This document shows, one piece after another, positions 25,685 through 34,500 of a stretch of DNA of 64,000 bases (its first letter is position 1; every line of letters starts with the position of its first letter). The position numbers and the translations under genes are program-made. The stretch comes from an uncultured Verrucomicrobiales bacterium (GTDB lineage: Bacteria; Verrucomicrobiota; Verrucomicrobiia; Verrucomicrobiales; Akkermansiaceae). The stretch spans positions 1 through 64,000 of the forward strand of contig CALFBI010000010.1 of assembly GCA_937951675.1 (NCBI GenBank). The letters run 5' to 3'. The notes under the pieces are model-generated. The model saw nothing but the letters and a program-made list of their open reading frames with translations, was not told the DNA's origin and did not search any database.

Positions 25685-26597
25685 TTAAGCGCGCTTGCGG
25701 CGAACAAGAAGAAGACCCGCTCCAAGGAGCCCAAGCATTGAAGAGCTAGGTTCAGGGACTGGGATAAAGTCGCCTCCATCGAGAGTAAACCAGAAAACAG
25801 TGCCAGCATCGAAATCAGTAGTCGGAATCTCCAGCATTATGATCAACAAATTCGATTAAGAAATCAACTTTCCCAACTTCGACGAAGTCAGATCCAGCAG
25901 GTCCCTTTGTGCCAGATTGCTTGTCGACAATAAATCCGACCCGTTCGTCTTGCACGCCGTCGCCTCCATAGTTTCCATCTGTTTCGTAGACCACGTTGGA
26001 GTTTCCGGCCCCATAAGAAATATTCCAATCATTGGTGGCACTTCCAAATTGGTTCCCTGCTAAGGTAAGGCCGGCAACATCGTGATCAATCGCGGTGACT
26101 TCATCTGCACCAAAGGCGGTAAGAGTTATTCGGAAGCCTTTGTCGCTATCCCAGAAAGTCGATTGGTCGGCATTACGAAGTCCCATATTGAATCTAATAG
26201 AGGAACCATTTCCTTGGACAGAACCGTCAAGATTGTGCCAGCTCCCATTATTATCAATCGCCCAACCGGTGTAATCGACTGAAACGATGAAGGAGGAAGT
26301 ATTTTGCTCAATCGCGAAAGAGGACGCATTAAGAGGATTGAGAGGGTCGTCACCAAAGGTCATGCCAGTGGCGCCACCTGGAGCATCAGAAATAGAAAAG
26401 GTGACATTTCCGCCTGGTCCGTCAATGTTACGGTGACCTATATTAGCAGGAGTGCCAGGCCCTCCTTTTTGGTTTCCTTCGTAATAATTGGTAGACCCTG
26501 TAGGAGCAGCAGTGGTTCCTCCAAAGTTAAGTGCTCCATAAGTTGCCACCATTGAGGCAAGAAAAAGCGTTGTAGAGGTTAGATAGGTTTTTTTCAT
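25685..26597 (-). CDS. PEP-CTERM exported protein, frame broken before the sorting signal
   Basis: The N-terminal signal (TYLTSTTLFLASMVATYGA) is followed by a Gly/Asn/Ser-rich, beta-type extracellular domain. The first frame stops at 25815 with GDSDY-TGA. Shifting by +1 at that point continues as DFDAGTVFWFTLDGGDFIPV and then the PEP-CTERM signal VPEPSSSMLGLLGAG plus a hydrophobic span and basic RRKRA, ending at 25685. PEP-CTERM proteins are cut and anchored by an exosortase and are often tied to extracellular polysaccharide. The shift is either a mutation or sequencing error, or a +1 recoding event at UAC-UGA-U. No exosortase gene is in the window. Confidence 0.75.
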
Positions 26598-26702
26598 AAG
26601 GGGGTTTGGTTGTTGTTAGGTAAATATAGTTTAGATTTATATATGCATACATGCTTTACCAGTAACTTTTACATATGTCAATACACTGTGAAAATGAGAG
26701 CC

Positions 26703-26733
26703 AAAAAAAAGCGACCTGTTTAGAGGTCGCTTT
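26703..26733 (-). terminator. Terminator after rpsP
   Basis: On the minus strand AAAGCGACCT pairs with AGGTCGCTTT and is followed by eight T, 25 bp after the rpsP stop. Confidence 0.85.
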
Positions 26734-26757
26734 AAATAAAGGGAAAAAGCGGAAAGC

Positions 26758-27000
26758 TTATTTTGCGTTTCGCACTTTCTTGATGATGCTGGCAACAGTC
26801 ACAGAAGGTTGCGCTCCTTTAGAGATCCAAGCATCAGCTTTTTCAAGATCAAGGGTGTAATTTTCACCTTCTTGCATCGGGTTATAAGTGCCAAGCTGTT
26901 CAATGTAACGACCGTCACGGCGCTTACGATTATCGACAGCGACGATTTTGTAGTAAGGACGGTCTTTAGTGCCTTGGCGGTTGAGTCGGAGTGCTACCAT
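26758..27000 (-). CDS. rpsP: 30S ribosomal protein S16
   Basis: 80 aa from the ATG at 27000; a longer frame to 27126 is not part of the protein. [20 protein letters not shown] and [15 protein letters not shown] are the S16 signature. It binds 16S rRNA during early 30S assembly. In many bacteria rpsP is followed by rimM, trmD and rplS, but here it stands alone with its own terminator. Confidence 0.97.
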   Translation of the reverse strand: MVALRLNRQGTKDRPYYKIVAVDNRKRRDGRYIEQLGTYNPMQEGENYTLDLEKADAWISKGAQPSVTVASIIKKVRNAK

Positions 27001-27182
27001 GAGTTTTCTTGAAAAGGTTCGTTCCCTATGATCGGGGCGAGGAAACTTGCGAATATATCTCTGTTTGCCAAGAATATTTTTAATTAATCTGCAGAAGAAG
27101 GGAGGAAAGCTCAAAATCTTCACCACTGAAGCCTCATGAAAGAAGAGTAAAGATGTGGATTGAGAGCTTTAAGCTGCGAGAG

Positions 27183-28343
27183 TTATCTTCCTGGCAGCAG
27201 TTGAAAGGTGAACCCTTTGAGGTATTCGGTTTCAGGAATGGTGGGCAAGATCGGGTGATCGAGACCTTGTCGGTGAGTGTCTAGAAGACGTAATGTTTTA
27301 TGAGCATCGACCGCTGCTGAACGAATATTATCAAGGAAGAGCTCGCGAGTGGCATGATGAGAACAGCAAAACGTTGAAAGAATCCCATTGTTATTGAGGA
27401 GTTTTAAGCCCCGAAGGTGAATTTCTTTATACCCGCGCATGGCGTCATTGAGCGTTTTTTTGTTCCGGGTGAAGGAAGGAGGGTCGAGAATAATGAAGTC
27501 GTAGGTTTCCTCGCAACGTCTTAAAAAGCTAAAAGCGTTGTCCGCAATGGCATTGATTTCAAGGTTGTTGATCTTAGCATTGCGTTTCACGGAGGCGATC
27601 GCGTCTTCGGAGATGTCAAGACTGGTGACTTCGGCAGCTCCTGCCTGAGCGCAGAAGAGTCCGAATCCACCCTGATTCGAAAAGCAATCGAGAACTTTTT
27701 TCCCCTTCGCGTATTTAGCCACTTCTCGATAAGCCTCGAGTTGATCAAGGTAGAGTCCCGTTTTTTGACCGTTGGAGAGGTCGACTTCAAAAGTGATCGT
27801 TCCTGCGGAAACCTCAAATGGGGCGGGAGAGTCGCCGTAACCCATTCGGATTTCTGGTTCGAGGCCTTCTGCTTTGCGCATCGGAGATTCGTTGCGGATC
27901 ACGATGCTTTTCGGGCTCAAGATGTCGACGAGCGCGCGGATGATTTTGCCCTGTCTCTGCTCCATCGATAAAGTGAGTGTTTGTAAGACAAGGTGGTCTC
28001 CATATCGATCGATGATGACTCCAGGTAATCCATCAGATTCGCTCCAAACAAGACGCGCTAAAGAGGTGTCGAGGCCGGAGTCTTCTCTCATTTTAATAGC
28101 CTGATTGATGCGGCGAGTGAAGAAGTCCTGATCTAGCTCTTGGCGACGACGGGAAAAGCGCCGTGCGACAATTTGAGACTCAGGGTTGTAAATAGCCGTT
28201 CCAAGCGGTTTGTCTTTGAAGTCTTTAAGCGTGATAACATCACCTGCTTGAGGGCTCCCAAAACTTTTGAGTATTTCAGAAGAATACACCCATTCGTGTC
28301 CTTGGAAAATGCGTGAACGAGGTTTAATAACGAGGCCAGCCAT
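27183..28343 (-). CDS. rlmI: 23S rRNA m5C methyltransferase, RlmI family
   Basis: 386 aa from the ATG at 28343. The frame runs further up to 28754, but that part is only the antisense of the Lys-rich gene. The N-terminal PUA domain (VIKPRSRIFQGHEWVYSSEI) is followed by an RlmI-type barrel (DGLPGVIIDRYGDHLVLQT) and a Rossmann SAM domain (VLDCFSNQGGFGLFCAQAGA) with the catalytic-loop DPPSF and a late SCSHH-type FCCSHH. It should methylate 23S rRNA C1962. The gene is complete. Confidence 0.92.
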   Translation of the reverse strand: MAGLVIKPRSRIFQGHEWVYSSEILKSFGSPQAGDVITLKDFKDKPLGTAIYNPESQIVARRFSRRRQELDQDFFTRRINQAIKMREDSGLDTSLARLVWSESDGLPGVIIDRYGDHLVLQTLTLSMEQRQGKIIRALVDILSPKSIVIRNESPMRKAEGLEPEIRMGYGDSPAPFEVSAGTITFEVDLSNGQKTGLYLDQLEAYREVAKYAKGKKVLDCFSNQGGFGLFCAQAGAAEVTSLDISEDAIASVKRNAKINNLEINAIADNAFSFLRRCEETYDFIILDPPSFTRNKKTLNDAMRGYKEIHLRGLKLLNNNGILSTFCCSHHATRELFLDNIRSAAVDAHKTLRLLDTHRQGLDHPILPTIPETEYLKGFTFQLLPGR

Positions 28344-28472
28344 AATGAATGCATGCACCGGAGCCTGATAAAAAGCAAGAAGTGAGGTGAAAATTGCTTT
28401 TTCATGACTCTTCTTCTTCAATTCTGCTTGATGCAATGAATTTAAAAAGATACTTCTTTGGCAACTTACATT

Positions 28473-28745
28473 ATGGGTCAGATACATCGAGTTAACAAAA
28501 AACGCAGTCGTCGCGCCGAATACCTTAAAAGAAAGAAAGCTCAGGCGAAGCTTGCTATGAAAGATGCGCCAGCAAAAAAAGCTCCTGCCAAGAAAGCGGC
28601 AGCTAAGAAGGCTGTCGCCAAAAAAGCTCCTGCAAAAAAGGCAGCAGCCAAAAAAGTAGCGGCGAAGAAAGCCCCTGCGAAAAAAGCAGCAACTAAAAAG
28701 GTGGCAGCTAAAAAGGCTAAAGAAACGCCTAAAGCAGAAGATTGA
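28473..28745 (+). CDS. Lys/Ala-rich histone-H1-like protein
   Basis: 90 aa from the ATG at 28473. A short head MGQIHRVNKKRSRRAEYLKR is followed by a tail of KKA-based repeats (AKKAPAKKAAAKK and so on), extremely basic and of low complexity. This resembles the H1-like DNA-binding tails found in many bacteria with complex nucleoids. It probably coats DNA or RNA non-specifically. Its start lies only ~130 bp from the divergent rlmI start. Repeat number may vary between strains. Confidence 0.75.
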   Translation: MGQIHRVNKKRSRRAEYLKRKKAQAKLAMKDAPAKKAPAKKAAAKKAVAKKAPAKKAAAKKVAAKKAPAKKAATKKVAAKKAKETPKAED

Positions 28746-28773
28746 TTTCGCCAAAATAATGGCATTTTTTAAT

Positions 28774-28810
28774 AGCCGGTTAGGATCGAAAAGATTCTGC
28801 CGGCTTTTTT
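28774..28810 (+). terminator. Terminator after the H1-like gene
   Basis: AGCCGG pairs with CCGGCT around an inner AGGATC/GATTCT-like pairing, followed by six T, ending right before the next gene. Confidence 0.8.
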
Positions 28811-28819
28811 GTGGGTAAA

Positions 28820-29263
28820 ATGATGGAAAAACTTCTTTTAGTGGATGGGCACAGTTTTATTTTTTCATCTCCTACCTGGAGGAAAGAGTATCTGCAGAAT
28901 GGAAGGAAAGTTCGACAGGAAGTCGTGCGGAGTCTTCAGTGCTATCATGATGCCGGGAATGAAAAAGTGGTGGTTGTTTTCGATGGGAAGGGTCATGTGC
29001 ATCGTGCTGAACAGGCTGAAAAAAACGGTATTCTGATTATGTATAGTAAAGGCGGGGCAACGGCAGATAGTGTGCTAGAGCGTCTAGCTGGACGCTACGG
29101 CGCTCAAGACGAGGTGACGATCGCAAGCAATGACCGGCTCGTTCTCGATACCTGTGCGGCTCATGGTGCGATTGGGATTTCGATTAAAGGCCTTCAAGAG
29201 CGCATTGACCGAGCTACTCAGAATTTTCGTTCCGACTGGAAAATCCAATCTTCACCCGAGTAA
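28820..29263 (+). CDS. YacP-like NYN-domain nuclease
   Basis: 147 aa from the ATG at 28820; a GTG at 28811 is possible. The NYN/PIN-like fold is seen in LLLVDGHSFIF (first Asp), VVVVFDGKGHVH (second Asp), TADSVLERLAGRYG and VTIASNDRLVLDTCAAHGA (third Asp). YacP/Rae1 in Firmicutes is a ribosome-associated mRNase, so RNA cleavage is plausible. The next small gene starts 2 bp after its stop. Confidence 0.8.
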   Translation: MMEKLLLVDGHSFIFSSPTWRKEYLQNGRKVRQEVVRSLQCYHDAGNEKVVVVFDGKGHVHRAEQAEKNGILIMYSKGGATADSVLERLAGRYGAQDEVTIASNDRLVLDTCAAHGAIGISIKGLQERIDRATQNFRSDWKIQSSPE

Positions 29264-29265
29264 AA

Positions 29266-29607
29266 ATGAGACCAAAGCTTGATCAAAAAAAGTTTGAGGC
29301 TCCTCCTACTTGGGCGGAGCAGAAAGGAATTGCGCGAAGCGTTTTAAACGATCGCTTCATGCGTCGCAAGTTTGTTTCGGGCTTACTTGCTTTCACTTTG
29401 GTTCTCATTTTTTTAGGTCTATGGGGAGTGGAGAATTGGCTTGAGGTAAGTCCTTTAAGGTTTCTTTGCTGGTGGGCTGGAGTCGGCGCTCTTTCCTGTT
29501 TTGTGCTGCTCTTTGGTTTGTATGATGCTCTGCGCAGTGTGAAGGAGGAGCAAAAGAAATCTGAGGAAGTAGAGCCTCTTGATTTGGGGTCGAAATCTGA
29601 GAATTGA
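29266..29607 (+). CDS. Small two-span membrane protein, unknown
   Basis: 113 aa with two spans: LLAFTLVLIFLGLWGVENWL near 40-60 and FLCWWAGVGALSCFVLLFGL near 69-88. The N-terminal cytoplasmic part contains WAEQKGIARSVLNDRFMRRK and the tail is acidic. No family was recognised. It follows the YacP-like gene by 2 bp, so the pair is an operon. Confidence 0.65.
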   Translation: MRPKLDQKKFEAPPTWAEQKGIARSVLNDRFMRRKFVSGLLAFTLVLIFLGLWGVENWLEVSPLRFLCWWAGVGALSCFVLLFGLYDALRSVKEEQKKSEEVEPLDLGSKSEN

Positions 29608-29671
29608 TTTTCTGATCAGAATCCTCCATCCAGGCTTGTCGCTTTCGTGAATGCGAGGCATTTTCTTTCCC

Positions 29672-31006
29672 ATGACTCCTGAGCTTGAAGACTTACTAAA
29701 CTTCCTTCGCATCCCGAGTATTTCAACTGATTCTGCCCATGTAGAAGATGTGAAAGCTTGTGCCGATTTTTTGGAAGCAAAGTTGTCAGGGATGGGGTTA
29801 CAAGTGGAGGTTCATAAGACTCCTGGGCATCCGATTGTCGTCGCGCGAAATGAGCACCAAGAAGGAAGGCAGACCGTTCTGCTCTATGGTCACTATGATG
29901 TGCAACCCGTGGATCCGATCGAACTTTGGGATTCCGCTCCTTTTGAGCCAGAGATTCGAGAGGGTAAGATCTGGGCTCGAGGCTCCACAGATAATAAAGG
30001 GCAACTTTTAGCACATGTGTTGGGTTTGGAGAAAACGCTCAAAGAGCGAGGCGAGCTTCCTGTGAATTTGATCTGTCTTTTTGAAGGGGAAGAAGAAATT
30101 GGTTCCGTTAATCTTGTTCCTTTCCTTGAAAGACACCGGGCGAGCTTGAAAGCAGATGTTATTTTAGTTTCCGATACCGGAATGGTGGCGCCAGGAGTGC
30201 CCACGATGGGGTATGGATTACGAGGAATCACTTGTGCCGAGGTTTATGTGAAAGGGCCGGGCATGGACCTTCATTCAGGGGTTTATGGGGGAGCTGTTGC
30301 GAATCCTGCCACCGCCATTGCTCGAATAGTGGCTAGTTTCCATGACGAGAGCGGAAAGGTTGCGATTGAAGGGTTCTATGATGAAGTAGAACCTCTCGCA
30401 GAATGGGAGCGAGAGATGTGGAAAGAGGTTCCCGGGATGAGCCCCGCAGATCTGAAAAAGGTCACCGGAGCTCGTGAGCTCTTTGGGGAGTCAGGCTACA
30501 CGGGAGCCGAGCAAATTTGGGCGCGGCCTACTTGTGAAGTGAACGGGATCGGAGGAGGGTATCAAGGAGAAGGTTCTAAGACTGTGCTTCCTGCCGAAGC
30601 TATGGCGAAGATTTCTTGCCGTCTCGTTCCGAATCAGAAGCCTGCCGTTATTTTAGCAAAACTCGAAGCTCACGTCCGAAAACATTGCCCTCCAGGAGTG
30701 GAACTTCACTTTGAAGAAGGGCATTCAGGAGGCTCGTATGTCGCAGACCCACATGATGTCTTTGGCAAGGCGGCTCAGCGCGCTCTCAAGACTGTATTTG
30801 GTCGGGAGCCGGTTTTGATTCGAGAAGGGGGCAGTATTCCTATTATCCAGGATTTCAAAGAAATCTTAGGAATTGATACTCTGATGCTAGGTTTGGCACT
30901 TCCGGATTGTCAGATCCATGCCCCTAATGAAAATTTCACCATCGAAAATTTTGAAGCAGGGATTCGTTTGAACCAAGTCGTATTGGACGAGATCGCAAAC
31001 ATTTAA
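29672..31006 (+). CDS. M20-family metallo-dipeptidase
   Basis: 444 aa from the ATG at 29672 (an ATG at 29651 adds seven residues). The dinuclear zinc site is intact: LLYGHYDVQPVD (His, Asp), GSTDNKGQLLAH, FEGEEEIGS (catalytic Glu pair), ILVSDTGM and, near the end, CQIHAPNENF. The insert MDLHSGVYGGAVANPATAIA is the lid/dimerisation part of the ArgE/DapE/CPG2-type dipeptidases. It should cleave di- or tripeptides in the cytoplasm. It is followed 12 bp later by glnS. Confidence 0.93.
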   Translation: MTPELEDLLNFLRIPSISTDSAHVEDVKACADFLEAKLSGMGLQVEVHKTPGHPIVVARNEHQEGRQTVLLYGHYDVQPVDPIELWDSAPFEPEIREGKIWARGSTDNKGQLLAHVLGLEKTLKERGELPVNLICLFEGEEEIGSVNLVPFLERHRASLKADVILVSDTGMVAPGVPTMGYGLRGITCAEVYVKGPGMDLHSGVYGGAVANPATAIARIVASFHDESGKVAIEGFYDEVEPLAEWEREMWKEVPGMSPADLKKVTGARELFGESGYTGAEQIWARPTCEVNGIGGGYQGEGSKTVLPAEAMAKISCRLVPNQKPAVILAKLEAHVRKHCPPGVELHFEEGHSGGSYVADPHDVFGKAAQRALKTVFGREPVLIREGGSIPIIQDFKEILGIDTLMLGLALPDCQIHAPNENFTIENFEAGIRLNQVVLDEIANI

Positions 31007-31018
31007 TTATTTTTTACT

Positions 31019-32686
31019 ATGTCAGACACTTCCTTAGATTTTATTAGGCAGATCATCGCAGATGATCTCCAGTCAGGAAAACATGAGTCGATCGTCACTC
31101 GTTTCCCCCCCGAACCGAATGGTTACCTTCATATTGGTCACGCCAAAGCGATTTGTTTAAGCTTTGGAGTCGCTCAAGAGAATGAAGGGGCTCGTTGCAA
31201 CCTTCGTTTCGATGATACGAACCCGGCCAAGGAGGAGGCCGAATACGTAGAGAGCATTAAGTCTGATGTCTCTTGGTTAGGGTTTGATTGGGGAGAGAAC
31301 CTTTATTTTGCGAGTAACTATTTTGATTTTTTTTATGACTGCGCTTGTCACTTGATTAAGGAAGGTTTGGCTTATATTGACGAGCAAACGGGGGACCAAA
31401 TTAAAGAAAACCGGGGGAACGTTAAGATTCCAGGCACCGCCTCTCCTTATCGAGACCGTCCTGCTGAAGAAAGCTTAGATCTTTTTTCGCGAATGAAATC
31501 GGGTGAGTTTGAAGAAGGGAAAATGGTGCTGCGTGCCAAGATCGATATGGGGTCTTGGAATATGAACATGAGGGATCCGATCCTCTACCGGATTCTCCAT
31601 GTCGAGCATCATCATACCGGAGATCTGTGGAAGATTTACCCCATGTATGATTTTGCGCACCCTTTGGAAGACGCGTTCGAGCATATCACGCATTCGCTTT
31701 GCACTTTAGAATTTGAAAATCACCGACCTCTTTATGAATGGGTCGTTGATCATTGTCCTGTTCCCGCGACTCCACGACAAATTGAATTTGCGCGCTTAAA
31801 CTTAACCTACACGGTGATGAGTAAGCGTAAGTTACTGCAACTAGTCGAAGAAAAGGTTGTTGCGGGATGGGATGACCCCCGCCTTCCTACTATTTCCGGC
31901 TTACGTCGTCGTGGTTATCCAGCCGCTGCGATCCAGTCTTTCTGTAAAGTAGTCGGAATTACGAAGCAAAACTCCATGACGGATGTCGCCTTACTTGAAT
32001 ACGAGGTTCGCTCGAACCTTAATGCAAAGGCTTCTCGTAAAATGGGAGTCTTGAAGCCTCTCAAAATTGTTTTGACCAATTACCCAGAAGGGCAGGTGGA
32101 AATGATGACGGTGCCTAATCATCCTGAGCATGAAGAAGCAGGGGTGCGTGAAGTGCCCTTGGCGCGTGAGCTTTATATCGAGCGAGATGATTTCATGATC
32201 GATCCTCCCAAAAAGTATTTCCGCTTAGCACCAGGAAACGCGGTGCGTCTTCGAGGAGGATACATCATTCAATACACAGGTCACACTGTGGACGAAGCGA
32301 CAGGTGAAGTCACAGAGGTGCAATGCGAATTTATTCCTGATACCGTAGGCCAAAGTGCTCCGGAGGGGGTGAAGTGTCGCACCGCGATTCACTGGGTCAG
32401 TGTGGCTCATGCCAAAGACGCTGAGATCCGCCTTTATGATCGGCTTTTTACCGACGAGAACCCTGATAAAAATGAAGCAGGCTTCCTTGCATGTCTTAAT
32501 CCCAATTCTTTAGAGATCATAACGAACGCGAAAGTGGAGCCTTCCCTTGCTGAAGCGGCTCCAGAGTCTGTATTTCAATTTGAGCGCTTAGGTTATTTCT
32601 GTGCGGATTCAAAAGATCACTCTTCAGCGTCGCTCGTCTTTAACCGGACAGTGGGTTTAAGAGATTCATGGGGAAAGAAAAAATAA
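31019..32686 (+). CDS. glnS: Glutaminyl-tRNA synthetase
   Basis: 555 aa, normal bacterial length. It charges tRNA-Gln directly. The class I motifs are PPEPNGYLHIGHAKAI (HIGH) and VMSKRKLLQL (KMSKS-like). The anticodon-binding barrels follow (FRLAPGNAVRLRGGYIIQYT). Its presence means the cell need not rely on the Glu-tRNA-Gln amidotransferase route. The start lacks a Shine-Dalgarno sequence (T/A-rich leader). The peroxiredoxin gene begins right after its stop. Confidence 0.97.
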   Translation: MSDTSLDFIRQIIADDLQSGKHESIVTRFPPEPNGYLHIGHAKAICLSFGVAQENEGARCNLRFDDTNPAKEEAEYVESIKSDVSWLGFDWGENLYFASNYFDFFYDCACHLIKEGLAYIDEQTGDQIKENRGNVKIPGTASPYRDRPAEESLDLFSRMKSGEFEEGKMVLRAKIDMGSWNMNMRDPILYRILHVEHHHTGDLWKIYPMYDFAHPLEDAFEHITHSLCTLEFENHRPLYEWVVDHCPVPATPRQIEFARLNLTYTVMSKRKLLQLVEEKVVAGWDDPRLPTISGLRRRGYPAAAIQSFCKVVGITKQNSMTDVALLEYEVRSNLNAKASRKMGVLKPLKIVLTNYPEGQVEMMTVPNHPEHEEAGVREVPLARELYIERDDFMIDPPKKYFRLAPGNAVRLRGGYIIQYTGHTVDEATGEVTEVQCEFIPDTVGQSAPEGVKCRTAIHWVSVAHAKDAEIRLYDRLFTDENPDKNEAGFLACLNPNSLEIITNAKVEPSLAEAAPESVFQFERLGYFCADSKDHSSASLVFNRTVGLRDSWGKKK

Positions 32687-32687
32687 G

Positions 32688-33161
32688 ATGAAAATTAAAA
32701 CTGGAGACCAAGCGCCGTCCTTTGAGGTGCCTATCGTGGGTGACGAAGATAGAAAAACCCTTTCCGATCGGGATCTCGCGGGGAAAAGGTATGTTCTTTA
32801 TTTTTACCCGAAGGACGATACCCCTGGCTGCACAACGCAAGCCTGTGGAATTCGTGACGCTTGGGGGGAACTTAAGGAACTCACAGAAGTGTTTGGAGTG
32901 AGTTGTGATTCTGAAAAAAGTCATCAGAAATTCATTGAGAAACAAGAACTTCCATTTGCGCTCCTAGCCGATCTCGAGAGGCAGATCGTCGAAGCTTACG
33001 GTGTGTATGGGGAGAAACAAATGTATGGAAAAACTTATATGGGCATTAGCCGTAGCACCGTCATTATTTCTCCAGAAGGGAAAGTAGAAGCTATTTTTGA
33101 AAAGGTGAAACCTAAGGATCACACCGAACAGCTCCTCCAGTTTTTGAAAGAGTCTGTATGA
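32688..33161 (+). CDS. bcp: Thiol peroxidase, BCP/PrxQ family
   Basis: 157 aa. The thioredoxin-like fold carries the peroxidatic Cys in YPKDDTPGCTTQACGIRD, with the resolving Cys five residues later, as in the PrxQ subfamily. It would reduce H2O2 and organic hydroperoxides with thioredoxin. The sequence VFGVSCDSEKSHQKF (usually S-x-D-x-x-x-S-H) is typical. Its TGA overlaps the ATG of the rsmA fusion gene (ATGA at 33158). Confidence 0.95.
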   Translation: MKIKTGDQAPSFEVPIVGDEDRKTLSDRDLAGKRYVLYFYPKDDTPGCTTQACGIRDAWGELKELTEVFGVSCDSEKSHQKFIEKQELPFALLADLERQIVEAYGVYGEKQMYGKTYMGISRSTVIISPEGKVEAIFEKVKPKDHTEQLLQFLKESV

Positions 33162-34498
33162 TTAGTTCTGAAATTAAAGAAGTCTTAGAAAAGAAGGGGG
33201 TTACACCTTCTCGGAAGCTTGGTCAGAACTTTCTCATGGATGCGAATGTCGCGAAGTGGATTGTTGCGCAACTTGATCCCCAGTCTGAAGATACAGTGAT
33301 TGAGGTAGGTCCAGGGACAGGGGCTTTGAGTGAGCATCTCGCTCCTATCGTGAAGCGCTTGATTCTTGTGGAATACGATTCTCGCTTGGCAGAGTATTTA
33401 CGCGAAGAGAAATTTAAAGATTACCCGAATGTGGAGGTGATTAGCGCTGATGGCGCTCGGATTGATACACGTCGCTTTTATCAAGAACAACCAATCAAGT
33501 TTTTAGGAAATCTTCCGTATTCTTCGGGTGGGGCGATCATGAGGAATTTCCTCAAGCACCCTTCACCTATTACGAAGTCAGTGTTGATGCTGCAAAAGGA
33601 ATTTATCGACCGAATTGTCGCTAAAGCGAAGACAAAGGAATATGGAGTTCTGTCTCTGCGCATGCAGGCCGAGTGGGATAGTCGCCCGATTAAGACAGTT
33701 CCTCCAGAAGCTTTCCATCCGCGTCCTCAAATTGACTCGACGGTGATGCTGGTGGAGCCCCGCAAAGAAGCTCTTCCTGTGTATGATCAACGTCTTTTCG
33801 ATGAGTTAATTCGGCGCGGATTTGCGCAACGCCGAAAACAGGTTCGGAAGGCGATGCCCGAGTTTCCGGTCTGGGCTGAGGTTTGCGCTCAGTTTGGAAT
33901 CGAGGAAACGGCCCGGGCGGAGGAGATTCCACTAGAAACATGGGTGGAAATGACACGACTTTATGATGACCATCCTCTCAAGGACATTCCGCAAAAGGCG
34001 GATGAGCTCTTTGATGTTGTCGATGAGAATGATGAAGTCGTCGGACAAGAGGTGAGATCGAAAGTTCATGAGCATGGGCTCCGTCACCGAGCGGTGCACA
34101 TTTTATTGCGTAATCAGAAAAAGGAGTTCTTTATTCAAAAGCGCTCTCGCCTGAAAGATATGAACCCCGGCAAATGGGGGACAAGTGCGGCGGGGCATCT
34201 CGATGCAGGAGAGTCCTACGCGGAAGCTGCTCGGCGAGAGTTGGAGGAAGAATTAGGAGTTGAGGACGCTCCCATTCAGCTTGCGGGGAAGTTATCCCCG
34301 AGCGAGGGAAACGGGAATGAGTTCATTGAGGTCTATTTCGGTTTGCATCCCGGAGGATCCGTTCGGTTTCCTTGTAGTGAAGTCGAAGCCGGAATTTGGA
34401 TTGGGGAAGAAGACCTCATCCCCTGGTTGCAAAAACGACCGCAAGATTTTTCAGGAAGTTTCCGGGAATGCTGGAATCTCTACGAGTCTCTTAAATAA
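33158..34498 (+). CDS. rsmA: RsmA/KsgA rRNA dimethyladenosine transferase fused to a Nudix hydrolase
   Basis: 446 aa. Residues 1-270 are RsmA, which dimethylates two adjacent adenines near the 3' end of 16S rRNA: RKLGQNFLMDANVAKWIV, VIEVGPGTGALSEHL, ISADGARID, FLGNLPYSSGG (NLPY motif) and FHPRPQIDSTVM. Residues 285-446 are a Nudix domain (ELFDVVDENDEVVGQEVRSK start, Nudix box GHLDAGESYAEAARRELEEE then LG), closest in style to YfcD/Idi-like proteins. The linker is short and in frame, with no stop or restart between the halves. Total length fits a genuine fusion. Confidence 0.95.
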   Translation: MISSEIKEVLEKKGVTPSRKLGQNFLMDANVAKWIVAQLDPQSEDTVIEVGPGTGALSEHLAPIVKRLILVEYDSRLAEYLREEKFKDYPNVEVISADGARIDTRRFYQEQPIKFLGNLPYSSGGAIMRNFLKHPSPITKSVLMLQKEFIDRIVAKAKTKEYGVLSLRMQAEWDSRPIKTVPPEAFHPRPQIDSTVMLVEPRKEALPVYDQRLFDELIRRGFAQRRKQVRKAMPEFPVWAEVCAQFGIEETARAEEIPLETWVEMTRLYDDHPLKDIPQKADELFDVVDENDEVVGQEVRSKVHEHGLRHRAVHILLRNQKKEFFIQKRSRLKDMNPGKWGTSAAGHLDAGESYAEAARRELEEELGVEDAPIQLAGKLSPSEGNGNEFIEVYFGLHPGGSVRFPCSEVEAGIWIGEEDLIPWLQKRPQDFSGSFRECWNLYESLK

Positions 34499-34500
34499 AA

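Noticed and set aside
25812-25817. UGA in the PEP-CTERM gene read as selenocysteine
   Set aside because: Reading through in the same frame does not give the PEP-CTERM tail; only a +1 shift does, and no SECIS-like context was identified.
28344-28754. N-terminal extension of the RlmI frame with Cys/Phe-rich sequence
   Set aside because: It is the antisense reading of the Lys/Ala-rich H1-like gene; RlmI homology starts at the ATG at 28343.
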